A DNA stretch of 64,000 nucleotides. Origin: Elusimicrobiota bacterium. GTDB lineage: Bacteria; Elusimicrobiota; Elusimicrobia; Elusimicrobiales; UBA9959. Position 1 is the stretch's first letter. The number at the start of each line of letters is the position of its first letter. The notes under the pieces were generated by a model. It saw only the letters and a program-made list of their open reading frames with translations. It was not told the origin of the DNA and did not search any database. The translations under genes were made by a program, and so were the position numbers. The DNA lies in assembly GCA_009773155.1 (NCBI GenBank), contig WOVA01000014.1:27434-91433 (forward strand), in the 5' to 3' direction. Below, one piece after another: positions 1 through 10,605 of this stretch.

Positions 1-1283
1 CCCGGCGTGGTCCGCTCCTTGAGGGAGTAGGTCACGCGCAGGGACGGTTTATTGAACTTCAGATGCGCCGCCAGGTCTATCGGCGTGCCCACCAGCACCA
101 GGTCCGCGGGTATCGCGTTGATGGTGTCCTTGAGCTCCTTCATCTGGTCGTCGCCGTAGCCCATCGCCGGCAGTATATCCTCTAGCTGGCGGAAGTTCTC
201 GTAGACCGTCTTGATGGTACCGATGGCGTAAGGCCGGGGGTCAACTATCTCTTTGGCCCCGTACTGCTTGGCGGCCACATATCCCGCGCCGTAATCCATG
301 TCGCCGTGGGTCAGCGTCGGGCCGTCCTCCACCACCAGCACCTTCTTGTTCTTGATCTTCTCGCCGCCTACCACGCCCACCGGGCTCTCGGCCTCGATGA
401 TCTTCGCCTTGGGGTTCATCAGCTTGATATTGTCCTTTACGTCCTCCACCGCGTCGGGCTCGGCGGTGTCCACCTTGTTGATGATGACCACGTCCGCCTG
501 GCGCAGGTTGACCGCGCCCGGGTGGAACGTCGCCTCGTGGCCGGCCCGCAGCGGGTCGGTCACCACCACGTGCAGGTCCGGGGCGTAGAACGGCAGGTCG
601 TTATTGCCGCCGTCCCAGAGTATCACGTCGGCCTCTTTCTCGGCCTCCGCCAGGATCACGCCGTAGTCCACGCCCGCGTAAACTATCACGCCCGCGGCTA
701 TGTGCGGCTCGTACTCCTCCATCTCCTCGATGGTGCACTTGTGCCTGGTCAGGTCTTCCAGCGTCGCGTAGCGCTGGCAGGTCTGGGCCGCCAGGTCGCC
801 GTAAGGCATGGGATGGCGTATCGCCACCACCTTCTTGCCCATCTTCTTGAGCATGCCGGCTATGGCGCGCGTGGTCTGGCTCTTGCCGCAGCCGGTGCGC
901 ACCGCGCAGACGGCTATGACCGGCTTCTTCGACTTTATATAGGTATGGTCGCCCGAGAGCAGCTTGAAGTCCGCCCCGCCGGCCAGGGCGATCGAACCCT
1001 TCGCCATGACGGTATCGAAGCTCACGTCGGAGTAGGCGAAGACCACCTCATCCACCTTGAACTTCCTGATAAGCTCCGGCATCTCCTTTTCTTCGAATAT
1101 CGGGATGCCGTTGGGGTAGAGTTTCCCGGAAAGTTCCCTGGGATACTTGCGCCCGGCGATATTGGGGATCTGGCAGGCGGTAAAGGCGACGACCTCGTAA
1201 TCGGGGTTCTCGCGGTAGTACACGTTGAAGTTATGGAAGTCGCGGCCCGCGGCTCCCATTATAAGCACTTTCTTCCTGGCCAT
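1..1283 (-). CDS. cyclic 2,3-diphosphoglycerate synthetase-like GTPase (partial, runs off left edge)
   Basis: Reverse-strand reading gives MARKKVLIMGAAGRDFHNFNVYYRENPDYEVVAFTACQIPNIAGRKYP... with P-loop AVCAVRTGCGKSQTTRAI and IINKVDTAEPD; not in the ORF track because it has no stop within the window. Confidence 0.78.
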   Translation of the reverse strand, partial: MARKKVLIMGAAGRDFHNFNVYYRENPDYEVVAFTACQIPNIAGRKYPRELSGKLYPNGIPIFEEKEMPELIRKFKVDEVVFAYSDVSFDTVMAKGSIALAGGADFKLLSGDHTYIKSKKPVIAVCAVRTGCGKSQTTRAIAGMLKKMGKKVVAIRHPMPYGDLAAQTCQRYATLEDLTRHKCTIEEMEEYEPHIAAGVIVYAGVDYGVILAEAEKEADVILWDGGNNDLPFYAPDLHVVVTDPLRAGHEATFHPGAVNLRQADVVIINKVDTAEPDAVEDVKDNIKLMNPKAKIIEAESPVGVVGGEKIKNKKVLVVEDGPTLTHGDMDYGAGYVAAKQYGAKEIVDPRPYAIGTIKTVYENFRQLEDILPAMGYGDDQMKELKDTINAIPADLVLVGTPIDLAAHLKFNKPSLRVTYSLKERTTP

Positions 1284-1305
1284 GGTTGCTCCTTGAATTT
1301 TTGGA

Positions 1306-2358
1306 TTACAGGCCTTTTTTGACCATATAGGCGATGAGATCGACCACGCGGCAGGAATAGCCCCACTCGTTGTCGTACCAGGCCAGGACCTTGGCGAAGT
1401 TGCCGCCTATGACCTTGGTGCTCCCGGCGTCCACGCTGGAGCTGTAGGGCGAGTGGTTGAAGTCTATGCTCACCAGCGGCTCCTCCACGTATTCCAGGAT
1501 GCCCTTCAGCGGGCCCTCGGCGGCCTTCTTGATCGCCGCGTTGATCTCCTCGGCCGTGGCCGGCTTGGCCAGCTGCACGGTCAGGTCCACCACGGAAACG
1601 TTGGGCGTGGGCACGCGGATGGCGAAGCCGTCCAGCCTGCCCTTAAGCTCGGGCATGACCAGCGAGATGGCCTTGGCCGCGCCCGTCGAGGTAGGGATCA
1701 TGCTGACCGCGGCCGCGCGGGCGCGCCGCATGTCGCTGTGCGCCATATCGTGGACCTTCTGGTCGTTGGTATAGGCGTGGATGGTGGTCATCAGGCCCTT
1801 CTCGATGCCCCAGTTGTCCTGCAGCACCTTGGCGAAAGGCGCCAGGCAGTTGGTGGTGCACGAGGCGTTGGAGACCACGTGGTGGTTCCTGGGGTCGTAC
1901 TTATCCTCGTTGACGCCCAGCACCACGGTCAGGTCCTCGCCCTGCGCGGGGGCCGAGATGATGACCTTCCTGGCGCCGCCCTTGGTGATGTGATTCTCGG
2001 CGCCTTCCACGGTCTTGCCCTTCTTGTTGACGCCGTCCTTCTTGATGGTGAACAGGCCGGTGGACTCCACCACTATGTCCACGCCCAGGCTCTTCCACGG
2101 TATGGCGCCCGGGGACTTCTCCTTGAAGACCTTTATCTTCCTGCCGTCCACGGAGAGCTCGTCGTCGGCCGTGGCCTTAACTTCCCCCTCCAGGCGGCCG
2201 TGCACCGAATCGTACTTAAGGAGATGCGCGTTGGTCTTGGAGTCGGTGAGGTCGTTGACCGCCACCAGCTCGATATCGCCGGCCTTGCGGGCCAGTATAG
2301 CGCGCGCCACCAGCCGGCCTATGCGCCCGAAACCGTTTATGCCAATTTTAACAGCCAT
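1306..2358 (-). CDS. gap: type I glyceraldehyde-3-phosphate dehydrogenase
   Basis: [36 protein letters not shown] active site, [15 protein letters not shown]; true start at 2358 inside the longer ORF. Confidence 0.97.
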   Translation of the reverse strand: MAVKIGINGFGRIGRLVARAILARKAGDIELVAVNDLTDSKTNAHLLKYDSVHGRLEGEVKATADDELSVDGRKIKVFKEKSPGAIPWKSLGVDIVVESTGLFTIKKDGVNKKGKTVEGAENHITKGGARKVIISAPAQGEDLTVVLGVNEDKYDPRNHHVVSNASCTTNCLAPFAKVLQDNWGIEKGLMTTIHAYTNDQKVHDMAHSDMRRARAAAVSMIPTSTGAAKAISLVMPELKGRLDGFAIRVPTPNVSVVDLTVQLAKPATAEEINAAIKKAAEGPLKGILEYVEEPLVSIDFNHSPYSSSVDAGSTKVIGGNFAKVLAWYDNEWGYSCRVVDLIAYMVKKGL

Positions 2359-2423
2359 TTGTATCTCCTTGTCACCGGGAATTGACCGCAAAATCCGCCG
2401 GAACCGCGTCTGCTTGAGTCTTA

Positions 2424-3587
2424 TTATAGCAAAGGCAACAGCCTGTCCGCCCACATATCCGCGAGGAATTTACGCCACGGGTATATATTTATCCCGTCTA
2501 CGCAACGCGGTTCCGGATCCAGTGAAATAACGGCATAATCTCTCACAAGACCCTCCTCCCGAAGGGCTTTAAGACCGCGCAAGTGACGTTCTGTCACCAT
2601 ATCGCTCGACTTGAATTCCAGGGCCAGGAGGTCGCCCACCACGCAATCGACCTCAAAGCCGGCGGTGCTCCGCCAGTACTGCAACGCGGCGGCGCTGCGG
2701 CGGTAGCCCAGATACGCCCGCAGTTCCATAAAGAGAAAATGCTCGAAACATTTTACAAATAGCTCGCCGCGCGGGGCTATCACCCCCCGCTGCGCCATAG
2801 CGTTGACCACGCCCACATCGAAAAGGAAGAACTTGGAACGCGCTATCGCCTTGCGCTTTTTAGTGGCCCGGAAAGAATGCACCGGAAAGCCCACAAGCGT
2901 TTCCTCCAGTATCTGCACATAGTTGTGCAGGGTGCGGGCGGGAACGCCGCAATCCCCGGCTATCCCTTCGTAATTAAGTTCTTCCCCGTTCTGCAGCGCC
3001 ATAACATCCAGAAAGCGGGCGAATTGGGAAATGTTCCTCACCAGGGCCTCGGCGGTGATCTCTTCCCGCAGGTAGAGGTCGCAATAGCCGCGCAATTCGT
3101 CCGCGTAATCTTCGCGGGGCAGTATGCGCGGAATACCGCCGCGGTTAAGATAGGTTAAAAGATCGAAATCCGGGATCTCATTCGAACAAAGCGGATACAA
3201 CCGCGCCTGACGGGCCCTGCCGCCCAGCAGATTAACGCCGCCACGCCTCAACTTACGCGCGCTGCTGGCGGTCAGGAGGAAACGCGCGTTCTTAGTCTCT
3301 ATCAGCCTGTGAACCTCGTCCAGCAAAACGGGGAGTTTTTGGATTTCGTCAATCACCACTATCCGGCCAGGTTCGCCAAGCTCTTCCTCCAGTATTTTAG
3401 GGCGCCTGGCTAAACGGCTGAAGGTGTCTGAGTCCAGAAGGTCATACAGCTTCGCGTCAGGCAATTGTTGGTGTATAAGATACGTTTTGCCGATTGAACG
3501 GGGACCGAACAAGAAATGGCTGGATCTCCCAATCAGGTCCGGCAGAGAAAGGATTCGTGAATAGTTATTTTGTATCATAATCCGCAT
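2424..3587 (-). CDS. AAA ATPase with DUF4143-type C-terminus
   Basis: Walker [15 protein letters not shown], Walker [14 protein letters not shown]-terminal nuclease-like [16 protein letters not shown]. Confidence 0.85.
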   Translation of the reverse strand: MRIMIQNNYSRILSLPDLIGRSSHFLFGPRSIGKTYLIHQQLPDAKLYDLLDSDTFSRLARRPKILEEELGEPGRIVVIDEIQKLPVLLDEVHRLIETKNARFLLTASSARKLRRGGVNLLGGRARQARLYPLCSNEIPDFDLLTYLNRGGIPRILPREDYADELRGYCDLYLREEITAEALVRNISQFARFLDVMALQNGEELNYEGIAGDCGVPARTLHNYVQILEETLVGFPVHSFRATKKRKAIARSKFFLFDVGVVNAMAQRGVIAPRGELFVKCFEHFLFMELRAYLGYRRSAAALQYWRSTAGFEVDCVVGDLLALEFKSSDMVTERHLRGLKALREEGLVRDYAVISLDPEPRCVDGINIYPWRKFLADMWADRLLPLL

Positions 3588-3588
3588 A

Positions 3589-3610
3589 TATTATGCCAAA
3601 TATCATAATA
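3589..3610. promoter_or_regulatory. candidate operator: inverted repeat TATTATG-N8-CATAATA upstream of DUF4143 ATPase
   Basis: Perfect 7-bp arms at 3589-3595 and 3604-3610 just upstream of the ATPase start. Confidence 0.4.
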
Positions 3611-3654
3611 ATCCGCAACAGCATCTCGCAAACACCCGCCCCCGACCCTTTTTG

Positions 3655-4272
3655 TCAGGGGCGGCGCAGTTCGGCAAGCCGCTTGAGCACATGAGCCCGG
3701 GCCATGGGGTTTTTCACGAAAGCGGCCCAGCCGGCCGCCTTCTTGCGGTCCAGCCCCGACAGATCCAACTCCGGGAAATAAGAGAAACGCTTTTTCCGAA
3801 AAGCCGAAATGTACAGGCAATCCACCAGCGCCTTCTCGGGCGAAGCCAGCGGAAAGCCGCGCCCCGCGTCCCACTCGAAGCCGCGGAACATCCCGGGCGC
3901 CAGGTGATGCAGGACGAAATTCCCGGCGCGCGTCGCCAGCGCGCGGCTGTGCGAAGTGGAAGCCAGCGTCACCACCTGGGGGATCTGCCCCACGACGCCG
4001 TGCAGATGCAGCGCGCTGGTGAACGACACGTAGACGCGCTGCTTAGGCAGCAGGTAAGGCACCACTTCATACTGGCCGGGAAGCCCGGCCCCGGCGGCCC
4101 ACAGCCCGTGGCCGATCTTTACCGCCTGCCCCTGGCGCGCCAGAAAAGCCAGCCCCTGGGACACCACCGACCCGGAGCGCCCGGATACCGCCGCCAGCTC
4201 CCGGGAGGTGAACACCTTCCGCCCAAGCGCGGCCATATGGCCGGCGAGGGTCCGCTCACCCGTTGGCCGCAT
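3655..4272 (-). CDS. AbiEi-like winged-helix antitoxin-type protein
   Basis: MRPTGERTLAGHMAALGRKVFTSRELAAVSGRSGSVVSQGLAFLARQGQAVKIGHGLWA...; SPEKALVDCLY motif; overlaps AbiEii-like gene. Confidence 0.7.
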   Translation of the reverse strand: MRPTGERTLAGHMAALGRKVFTSRELAAVSGRSGSVVSQGLAFLARQGQAVKIGHGLWAAGAGLPGQYEVVPYLLPKQRVYVSFTSALHLHGVVGQIPQVVTLASTSHSRALATRAGNFVLHHLAPGMFRGFEWDAGRGFPLASPEKALVDCLYISAFRKKRFSYFPELDLSGLDRKKAAGWAAFVKNPMARAHVLKRLAELRRP

Positions 4273-5029
4273 AAAGTTCCTCCACGAAAGCGGACGCCTT
4301 CAGTTTCACCTCGTCCCACGCCTCCGGCGCGGAGTAAACAGCCCTGTCCGCGGGGGACAGGTACTCCGCCACGGCGTCCCGGAACGACTCGAAACCCGCG
4401 GCGAGCAGATTTTCCCGGACGCGGGCAAGCCCCCCCTCCGGCAGCGGCAGCCGCGCCTCTCCCGGCCTCACCTGTGAGGAAAGCAGATAGAGGTCGAAAA
4501 TATCCCTCGCCTGGGGCGTGGAGCGCGACAGCACCGCCCCGATCTTCTGCGCCGCCGCGGCTCCGGCCGGGTAATGCCGCACCAGGAGCGGCGCCATCGC
4601 GTACGGACGCAGCACGGAGGCCGGTACGCTTTCGGCCACGGCCTCCCCGGAAAAGCCCCGGCGGGAAAACTCCACCTTCGTAAAATAATCGCCCCCGTCC
4701 GCCGTCAGTATGTGCACCTTGAACCGCTGCGTGACGGACGTCTGCCTGGCCGCCGCCATATCCGGCGGGGTAACCCCGGTTATCCCGTAGGTCCTGAGGT
4801 TCTCCCGGAAAGAAGGGGAGGTCAGGATGCGCAGCACCCGCTTGCGCACGGAGTCCACCGGCAGGCCTTCTACGTCCAGGTCCATATCCTCGGAATACCG
4901 GACGCTCCTGAAAAAGAGCCGCAGATTCACCCCGCCCTTGAGCGCCCAGAACCGCGGCGGCATATCCGCGCCCAGGTAACGGAGGAACTCCAGGTGAAAT
5001 ATCTCCCGCAATTGAAGTTGCGTGTACAT
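4256..5029 (-). CDS. AbiEii/AbiGii-type nucleotidyltransferase (toxin-like)
   Basis: WALKGGVNLRLFFRSVRYSEDMDLDVEGL (GG...D-x-D nucleotidyltransferase signature), QARDIFDLYLL. Confidence 0.8.
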   Translation of the reverse strand: MYTQLQLREIFHLEFLRYLGADMPPRFWALKGGVNLRLFFRSVRYSEDMDLDVEGLPVDSVRKRVLRILTSPSFRENLRTYGITGVTPPDMAAARQTSVTQRFKVHILTADGGDYFTKVEFSRRGFSGEAVAESVPASVLRPYAMAPLLVRHYPAGAAAAQKIGAVLSRSTPQARDIFDLYLLSSQVRPGEARLPLPEGGLARVRENLLAAGFESFRDAVAEYLSPADRAVYSAPEAWDEVKLKASAFVEELYAANG

Positions 5030-5040
5030 GTATGTATTAT

Positions 5041-5060
5041 AATTTAGTTACAACTAAATT
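5041..5060. promoter_or_regulatory. candidate operator AATTTAGTT-AC-AACTAAATT
   Basis: Perfect 9-bp inverted repeat with 2-nt spacer, 12 nt upstream of the AbiEii-like start codon. Confidence 0.5.
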
Positions 5061-5189
5061 TCAATACTTATTATCTGCCGCCCCTGTGAGGGCGGCGGCG
5101 GAGAACGCCTGTTTCACCGGGAGGGGGTTAATTTCTAAACCAGAAGATATTGTAGGCCCTGGCCGGAGCGGCCAATGCGGGTGACGGCT

Positions 5190-5372
5190 TTAGCGCTCAC
5201 TGATACCTATGTTGACCGGCCCGGTGAAATCGGCGGGGCTCTCCATCATGCGCAGCATCCCCTCGAGCAGGTCGTCCACGTACTGGAAACTCCGCGTCTG
5301 CGAGCCGTCGCCGTAAATGGTGATATCCTGCCCGCGCAGGGCCTGCACTGCACTATAAAATTTTATCAAATA
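5190..5372 (-). pseudogene. fragment of an extended SDR (UDP-glucuronate decarboxylase-type)
   Basis: Reverse strand encodes [59 protein letters not shown]; internal slice of the family, truncated at both ends. Confidence 0.72.
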
Positions 5373-5445
5373 CCGTCCCGCCGCGGGGGCGCGAGTTCCG
5401 CCCCGGTTACTGCTTAAATTTTACAAATTGTATAATAACCCCACT

Positions 5446-6870
5446 ATGTTCTCCCCCACCAGGCTCAATAACCGCTTGGGCGTCCTGCTCCTGTTCCTGG
5501 CCGACGCCGCCGCCCTGGCGGGCGTCTTCTACCTCGCCCTGACCGTACGCATACACCTCCTTCCGAAATTCATAAAGGTCATCCCCGCCTTTTCCGAGGA
5601 CATCGGGGCCTACTGGTGGATATTCCTTTTCTGGCTGGCTTTCTTCGTCTACGAGGAGGGCTACTCCCGCCGCTTCGCCCTCTGGGACGAGGTCAAGTTC
5701 CTCTGGAAGTCCTCTTTCTTCGCGCTGGTGGCGATATTCACCGTCCTCTTCATCAGCAAAAAAGGCCCGGACTTCTCGCGCGCGCTGGTCCTTACGATGG
5801 GAGCGCTGTCCCTCGTCCTTCTCCCTTTAATACGCCCCCGGATAAAAAAGGCGCTATATAAACTCTCCATCCTTACCAGGAAAGTCCTCATCATCGGCTC
5901 CGGCGAGGCAGCCCTCAAAGCGCGCGAAGCGGTCCTTAACGAGCCCAACCTGGGTTACGAGGTCGTCGCCTTTGTGGACGATCAGGGCCCCAGGGAACTG
6001 GCCTGCTGCAAAGTGCACAGGGGAATAAAGAACATCGAGCGCTACATAAACGCCGGCGGCATACACGACGTCATAATCGCCAAGCCGGAACTACCCAAAG
6101 AACAACTCATCGACCTCATCAACCACGTGCAGCACAAGGCCGAGAACACCCTCTATATCCCCGATGTCAGCGGCATAGCGGTCTCCGGCACCGAGATACG
6201 CCACTTCTTCCGCGAACAGACCATGATGATAGAGGTCAAGAACAACCTGGCCAACCCTTTTATTTACGGGGCCAAGCGCGTCATCGACTACACGGCCGGG
6301 GTCTTTATTTCTATAGTATTTCTGCCACTAATGACCATCATCGCCATCCTGGTAAAAATGGACTCAAAAGGCCCGGCAATACTCTGCCAGAAGCGCCTGG
6401 GCAAGAACGCCCGCGAGTTCGGCTGTTACAAGTTCCGCACCATGCTACCGGACGCGGAAGAACAACTGCGGCGCATACTGGAAACCGACCCGGCGGCGAA
6501 AGAAGAATACGAAAAATACTGGAAACTGACCGACGACCCGCGGATAACCAAGGTCGGCAGAATACTGAGAAAGACCTCCCTGGACGAACTCCCGCAGATA
6601 TTAAATGTTCTGCTCGGCGAGATGAGCCTCATAGGCCCCCGCCCCTACCTCCCCCGCGAATGGGACCACATAAAAGAGGAAAGCCCGGTCATCCACGCCC
6701 TCCCACCCGGCATAACCGGGCTCTGGCAGGTCAGCGGCAGGAACAATCAGGATTACGCTTTCAGGATAACGATGGACACCTGGTATGTTAAGAACTGGAG
6801 CCTATGGCTGGATGTAATGATCTTGTTCAAGACGATCGGGGTCGTCATCAGCCGCGACGGGGCCCGCTAA
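5446..6870 (+). CDS. exopolysaccharide polyprenyl glycosylphosphotransferase (WbaP/WcaJ-type initiating sugar transferase)
   Basis: N-terminal membrane and CoA-binding-like domain, C-terminal YKFRTMLPDAEE, KTSLDELPQILNVLLGEMSLIGPRP, PGITGLWQVSGRN. Confidence 0.95.
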   Translation: MFSPTRLNNRLGVLLLFLADAAALAGVFYLALTVRIHLLPKFIKVIPAFSEDIGAYWWIFLFWLAFFVYEEGYSRRFALWDEVKFLWKSSFFALVAIFTVLFISKKGPDFSRALVLTMGALSLVLLPLIRPRIKKALYKLSILTRKVLIIGSGEAALKAREAVLNEPNLGYEVVAFVDDQGPRELACCKVHRGIKNIERYINAGGIHDVIIAKPELPKEQLIDLINHVQHKAENTLYIPDVSGIAVSGTEIRHFFREQTMMIEVKNNLANPFIYGAKRVIDYTAGVFISIVFLPLMTIIAILVKMDSKGPAILCQKRLGKNAREFGCYKFRTMLPDAEEQLRRILETDPAAKEEYEKYWKLTDDPRITKVGRILRKTSLDELPQILNVLLGEMSLIGPRPYLPREWDHIKEESPVIHALPPGITGLWQVSGRNNQDYAFRITMDTWYVKNWSLWLDVMILFKTIGVVISRDGAR

Positions 6871-7967
6871 CCCATAACTTCAGCGACTAGTTCCGACAAT
6901 TCCGTCCTGAATCTCTCGCTTGAAAATCTTTCCGCATTCCTGCGTATTTTAGCCACATCAAAGATTTTTCCGCCGGATTCAAACCGATTGACGGCGTCTA
7001 TAATAGATTCCACAGTCTGGTTTTCAAAATATAAGCCGGTTTCCCCTTCAATTATAGTCTCTTTAACAGCCCCCGCCCCATACGCGATCACCGGCGTACC
7101 GCAAGCCTGGGCTTCCAGCGGAGCAATGCCAAAATCCTCCTCGGCAGCGAAAACAAAAGCCCTGGCGCGCTGAAGATAATCCGTAAGCACATGATTTTCC
7201 TGGTAGCCCAGCAACTTAACATTAGGCCCGGCCTTTCCTTTTACCTTGGAGAATTCGGGCCCGTCGCCTATAATGAAGAGTTCTTTTTCGGGCATAGCAG
7301 AGAACGCCTCGGCAATAAGCGGAACCTTTTTGTAGGGGACCATTCTTGAAGCAGTCAGGTAAAAGTTTTCTTTTTTCTCTATCGGCGCGAATCTATCCAC
7401 ATATACCGGAGGATAAAGCACCGAATAATTACGCCCATAATTATTTTTTATTCTGCGGCCGATATACTCGGAAATAGCGGCGAAATGAGTCACCCTGGGG
7501 GTAACAGACAGATCCCAGGCTTTAATACGGTCGAGAAGAAAATTAGCCAAAACCCCTTTTAACCCCCTATCCAGTCCGGATTCTTCCAAATACTGTTGCC
7601 GCAAATCCCACGCGTACCGTATCGGCGAACAACAGAGACAGATATGACGCTGCCCGGGACAGGTACGAACACCTTTTGCCACGGCGTGCGAAACAGATAT
7701 CACAAGGTCATACTTGGAAACATCCAGACTCTCTATAGCCGCCGGCATGAAGGGGAGATAACTTCGGTACTTGGTGCGCACCAGTGGAAAATGCTGAAGA
7801 AAAGAGGTTTGAACCGGCTTATTCTTTATAAAAAAACGCCTGTCCGGAGGAAGAAAATCAATCAAGCTGAAAAGGTCGGCCTGCGGACAGACTTCCAGCA
7901 CCTGCTCCAGAAGACGTTCGGCCCCCGCGTAAGTTACAAGCCAATCGTGTATTAATGCAACTCTCAT
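6867..7967 (-). CDS. GT4-type glycosyltransferase
   Basis: MRVALIHDWLVTYAGAERLLEQVLEVCP; C-terminal EEDFGIAPLEAQACGTPVIAYGAGAVKETI. Confidence 0.92.
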   Translation of the reverse strand: MRVALIHDWLVTYAGAERLLEQVLEVCPQADLFSLIDFLPPDRRFFIKNKPVQTSFLQHFPLVRTKYRSYLPFMPAAIESLDVSKYDLVISVSHAVAKGVRTCPGQRHICLCCSPIRYAWDLRQQYLEESGLDRGLKGVLANFLLDRIKAWDLSVTPRVTHFAAISEYIGRRIKNNYGRNYSVLYPPVYVDRFAPIEKKENFYLTASRMVPYKKVPLIAEAFSAMPEKELFIIGDGPEFSKVKGKAGPNVKLLGYQENHVLTDYLQRARAFVFAAEEDFGIAPLEAQACGTPVIAYGAGAVKETIIEGETGLYFENQTVESIIDAVNRFESGGKIFDVAKIRRNAERFSSERFRTELSELVAEVMG

Positions 7968-9488
7968 TTACCGACCTCTGCCTTTTAAACCTCCCCCCCG
8001 CCTCTCAGAACTAAGAGCCCACACCTGTTGCCCAAGGCTAATAGCACAGGCGGGGCATAACATTAAACCCATAAGGATTGCCAACAGGTTCCATAAGAAT
8101 AGGGGGTTAAGGTCGGGAACGGAAATCATACCGACAAAGAGACTTGCGGCTATAGACACAGTTATACCACCAGTGAGATGATTTTCCTCGGTCGGGTAAA
8201 ACTTTAGACCCCCGCGTCTAAGACGCCTAATAATTGCATATCCCGTGTATATCGAGATAAGGAAGCCGGGGATCCCCAGATTCCCCAATATATTGGTCAA
8301 GAGACTTGAGGAGCGCGTACTCCCTATCCCTGCACCGAACCCATATGACTTAGGAAGAAGTCTTAAGGAATTCATGTCGGTTGAAAACCGGTCAGAGCCC
8401 GATTGACTTTTGCCTTTCTGGATTAACCCTGATACCATAAAATCACGAGAACCACTACCTTTTAAGTTCCCGGCCAATTCCTGTGCTTTTAAGTTCCCGG
8501 CCAATTCCTGTGCTTTTAAGTTCCCGGCCAATTCCTGTGCTCGAAAACCGAGGAAAGCCCCGAGGAACGCCAAGAGTACCGAAAAGAACACTTGTCTTAA
8601 AATCCTAACATGGAGCTTTGCCGCGACACAAAGCGCAAAAATCGACACCACAAAAAAACCGGCATATCCTGAGGCGGAAGTCGTTAGCAGTAAAATCATT
8701 CCAGAGAAAACGGATATATATATATATCCGAATTTCGCTGTCGACAAAAACGACCACAGACTAAACGCATAATACCCGGTGAGATAAAAAGCCAGCAAAG
8801 AAGGTTCGGTAAACGTAGCGTTGAGCCGCTTGATGTCGCCAAATGCTTGAAAAAAAAGCTGGGAATAGCCCAAGTTTGAATACAAAACCGTAACCGGATT
8901 ATAGACCTGGGTATGAGCGCTAAGCAATTGGAGCAACGCAGAGGCTAGCACTACCGCTCCACTAACCAGGTAGGCAATAATCATAAATCTAGCTAAGCGC
9001 GCGTTTTTTGAAATCTCCAGGGAAACAAAAAAAGCGAACACGATGTTGAAGCTCAAATACCCGGCCTGCGAAAGATTGGTAAGTGCCGGCCTTAAAAGAG
9101 CAAGATTTGTTGATGAGATTCCTCCCCTCGGAGGATTTACATACAGGTTATCCATAAAAATAAACGGGAAAGCCAGACTAAAGAGCGAGTATCCCCCAAA
9201 TATCAATAAGGGAGTATAGACGGAGACCGCCTCCTTGAAATACCGGGAGTAAAAACTGTTATCCAAGCGGGCCCTATAGATCAACAGTGGAAGAACCGCT
9301 AGGGCCAAGAAGTACCCGGGCTGTATCCCTATGTAATAACCGTCGGCTATTTTAATGTTGAACACCGCAGCTGCCTGAAAAACAGAAAAGAACGAACAGG
9401 TAGCGACAAAAAAGTTATGGCTCCGCGATAGGAACGCAAGGGAAAACGCCCCGGCAACAATGAAGGAAAATGGCGTAAATGCGAACAT
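7968..9488 (-). CDS. O-antigen polymerase/ligase-like membrane protein (Wzy-type candidate)
   Basis: Multi-TM protein; large loop with NATFTEPSLLAFYLTGYYAF; position between glycosyltransferases. Confidence 0.75.
   Translation of the reverse strand: MFAFTPFSFIVAGAFSLAFLSRSHNFFVATCSFFSVFQAAAVFNIKIADGYYIGIQPGYFLALAVLPLLIYRARLDNSFYSRYFKEAVSVYTPLLIFGGYSLFSLAFPFIFMDNLYVNPPRGGISSTNLALLRPALTNLSQAGYLSFNIVFAFFVSLEISKNARLARFMIIAYLVSGAVVLASALLQLLSAHTQVYNPVTVLYSNLGYSQLFFQAFGDIKRLNATFTEPSLLAFYLTGYYAFSLWSFLSTAKFGYIYISVFSGMILLLTTSASGYAGFFVVSIFALCVAAKLHVRILRQVFFSVLLAFLGAFLGFRAQELAGNLKAQELAGNLKAQELAGNLKGSGSRDFMVSGLIQKGKSQSGSDRFSTDMNSLRLLPKSYGFGAGIGSTRSSSLLTNILGNLGIPGFLISIYTGYAIIRRLRRGGLKFYPTEENHLTGGITVSIAASLFVGMISVPDLNPLFLWNLLAILMGLMLCPACAISLGQQVWALSSERRGGGLKGRGR
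8460..8540. repeat. three identical 27-bp tandem copies, in frame inside the polymerase gene
   Basis: ttttaagttcccggccaattcctgtgc x3 (8460-8486, 8487-8513, 8514-8540), encodes repeated AQELAGNLK. Confidence 0.97.
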
Positions 9489-9493
9489 TGCCG

Positions 9494-10573
9494 TCAGTTG
9501 ATCTTATCCAATGCCCGCAGCATCTCAGCCGCAGACCTATCCCAATTGAAGCGTTTACCGTTCTCAAACCCGTTCTCCACCAACCGGCCTCTTAACTGCT
9601 CGTTGCGAACAACTTCCCGGAACCCGTGCACTATGCTATCAATGCTGTATGGGTCGACATAATACGCTGCGTCTCCGCAGACCTCCGGGAGGCTGGCAAC
9701 ATCGGAAGTTATCACAGGACATCCACAAGCCATAGCCTCAAGAGGCGGCAGGCCAAACCCTTCATAAAAAGACGGGTACACAAAACAATGCGCATTAGAA
9801 TAGAGCGCGGGGAGGTCCTTGTCCGGCACGTACCCGAGAAAAACAACATCGTCCGTGGCGCGGCCCAGACTCTCCACTGCAAAATTAGTATTCCCCCCTC
9901 CAGCTATGACCAAGCGAAGCCCATTTTTGATATCCGCCGGCACCCGTCTCCAGGCTCTTATAACGGACCTGATATTCTTACGGGGATCACGGGAACCTAA
10001 TGAAAGGACATACCTCCCGTCCAGAACCGACTTTTCGTTAACACGGCAAAAACTGGAAGATATTGCGGCAGGCACCACGTCAACCTTGGCGGGAGGAACG
10101 CATAAATACTTTACAATCTCTCCCTTAGAAAAATCGCTGCAGGTGATTATGCGATTCGCAGAATATTTGTAACCGGCGAACACGGTCTTGTAGTATGCGC
10201 TAAACTTCCAGTCGAACCATTTCCTGTTATGATAGAGGGACCCGTCGAAGACTGTGATCACTTGCGGCTTTGAATGAAGAAGAGGCCCTATGTTGGCCGG
10301 GCTCCACAAAAAGTCAGCGCCTAGCCGTCCCCCCAGCAACGGAAAGCTCGCCTGCGTCCAAATAGCGGGATGGAGGACGGAGTTATCAAAATAGACATCC
10401 ATGCCACCAATTTCCTGGACAAGCTGACGCCTGCGCCCCGGCACAGCCAAAAGCCAATTATACCTATCCTGCCGGATGCGCACGAGCGCAGACAGCAATT
10501 CCGAGGCATAACGCTGCACCCCAGAAATTTGCTGTAGAAGGAAACAACCGTTTACAAGGACAGTCTTTGGCAT
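9494..10573 (-). CDS. GT4-type glycosyltransferase
   Basis: [70 protein letters not shown]. Confidence 0.93.
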   Translation of the reverse strand: MPKTVLVNGCFLLQQISGVQRYASELLSALVRIRQDRYNWLLAVPGRRRQLVQEIGGMDVYFDNSVLHPAIWTQASFPLLGGRLGADFLWSPANIGPLLHSKPQVITVFDGSLYHNRKWFDWKFSAYYKTVFAGYKYSANRIITCSDFSKGEIVKYLCVPPAKVDVVPAAISSSFCRVNEKSVLDGRYVLSLGSRDPRKNIRSVIRAWRRVPADIKNGLRLVIAGGGNTNFAVESLGRATDDVVFLGYVPDKDLPALYSNAHCFVYPSFYEGFGLPPLEAMACGCPVITSDVASLPEVCGDAAYYVDPYSIDSIVHGFREVVRNEQLRGRLVENGFENGKRFNWDRSAAEMLRALDKIN

Positions 10574-10605
10574 ATCCCCACGCTCCACCAGGTACTTCCG
10601 CAAAA

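Noticed and set aside
306-1322. 338-aa plus-strand ORF at the left edge
   Set aside because: Antisense of the cDPG-synthetase-like gene, which has clear P-loop motifs on the minus strand
8460-8540. Possible mini-CRISPR
   Set aside because: Repeats are contiguous, without spacers, and in frame in a CDS; the same applies to 59586-59648
8711-8730. 20-bp perfect palindrome CGGATATATATATATATCCG
   Set aside because: Lies inside the polymerase CDS and is explained by a low-complexity TA run encoding YIYI; no supporting context for regulation
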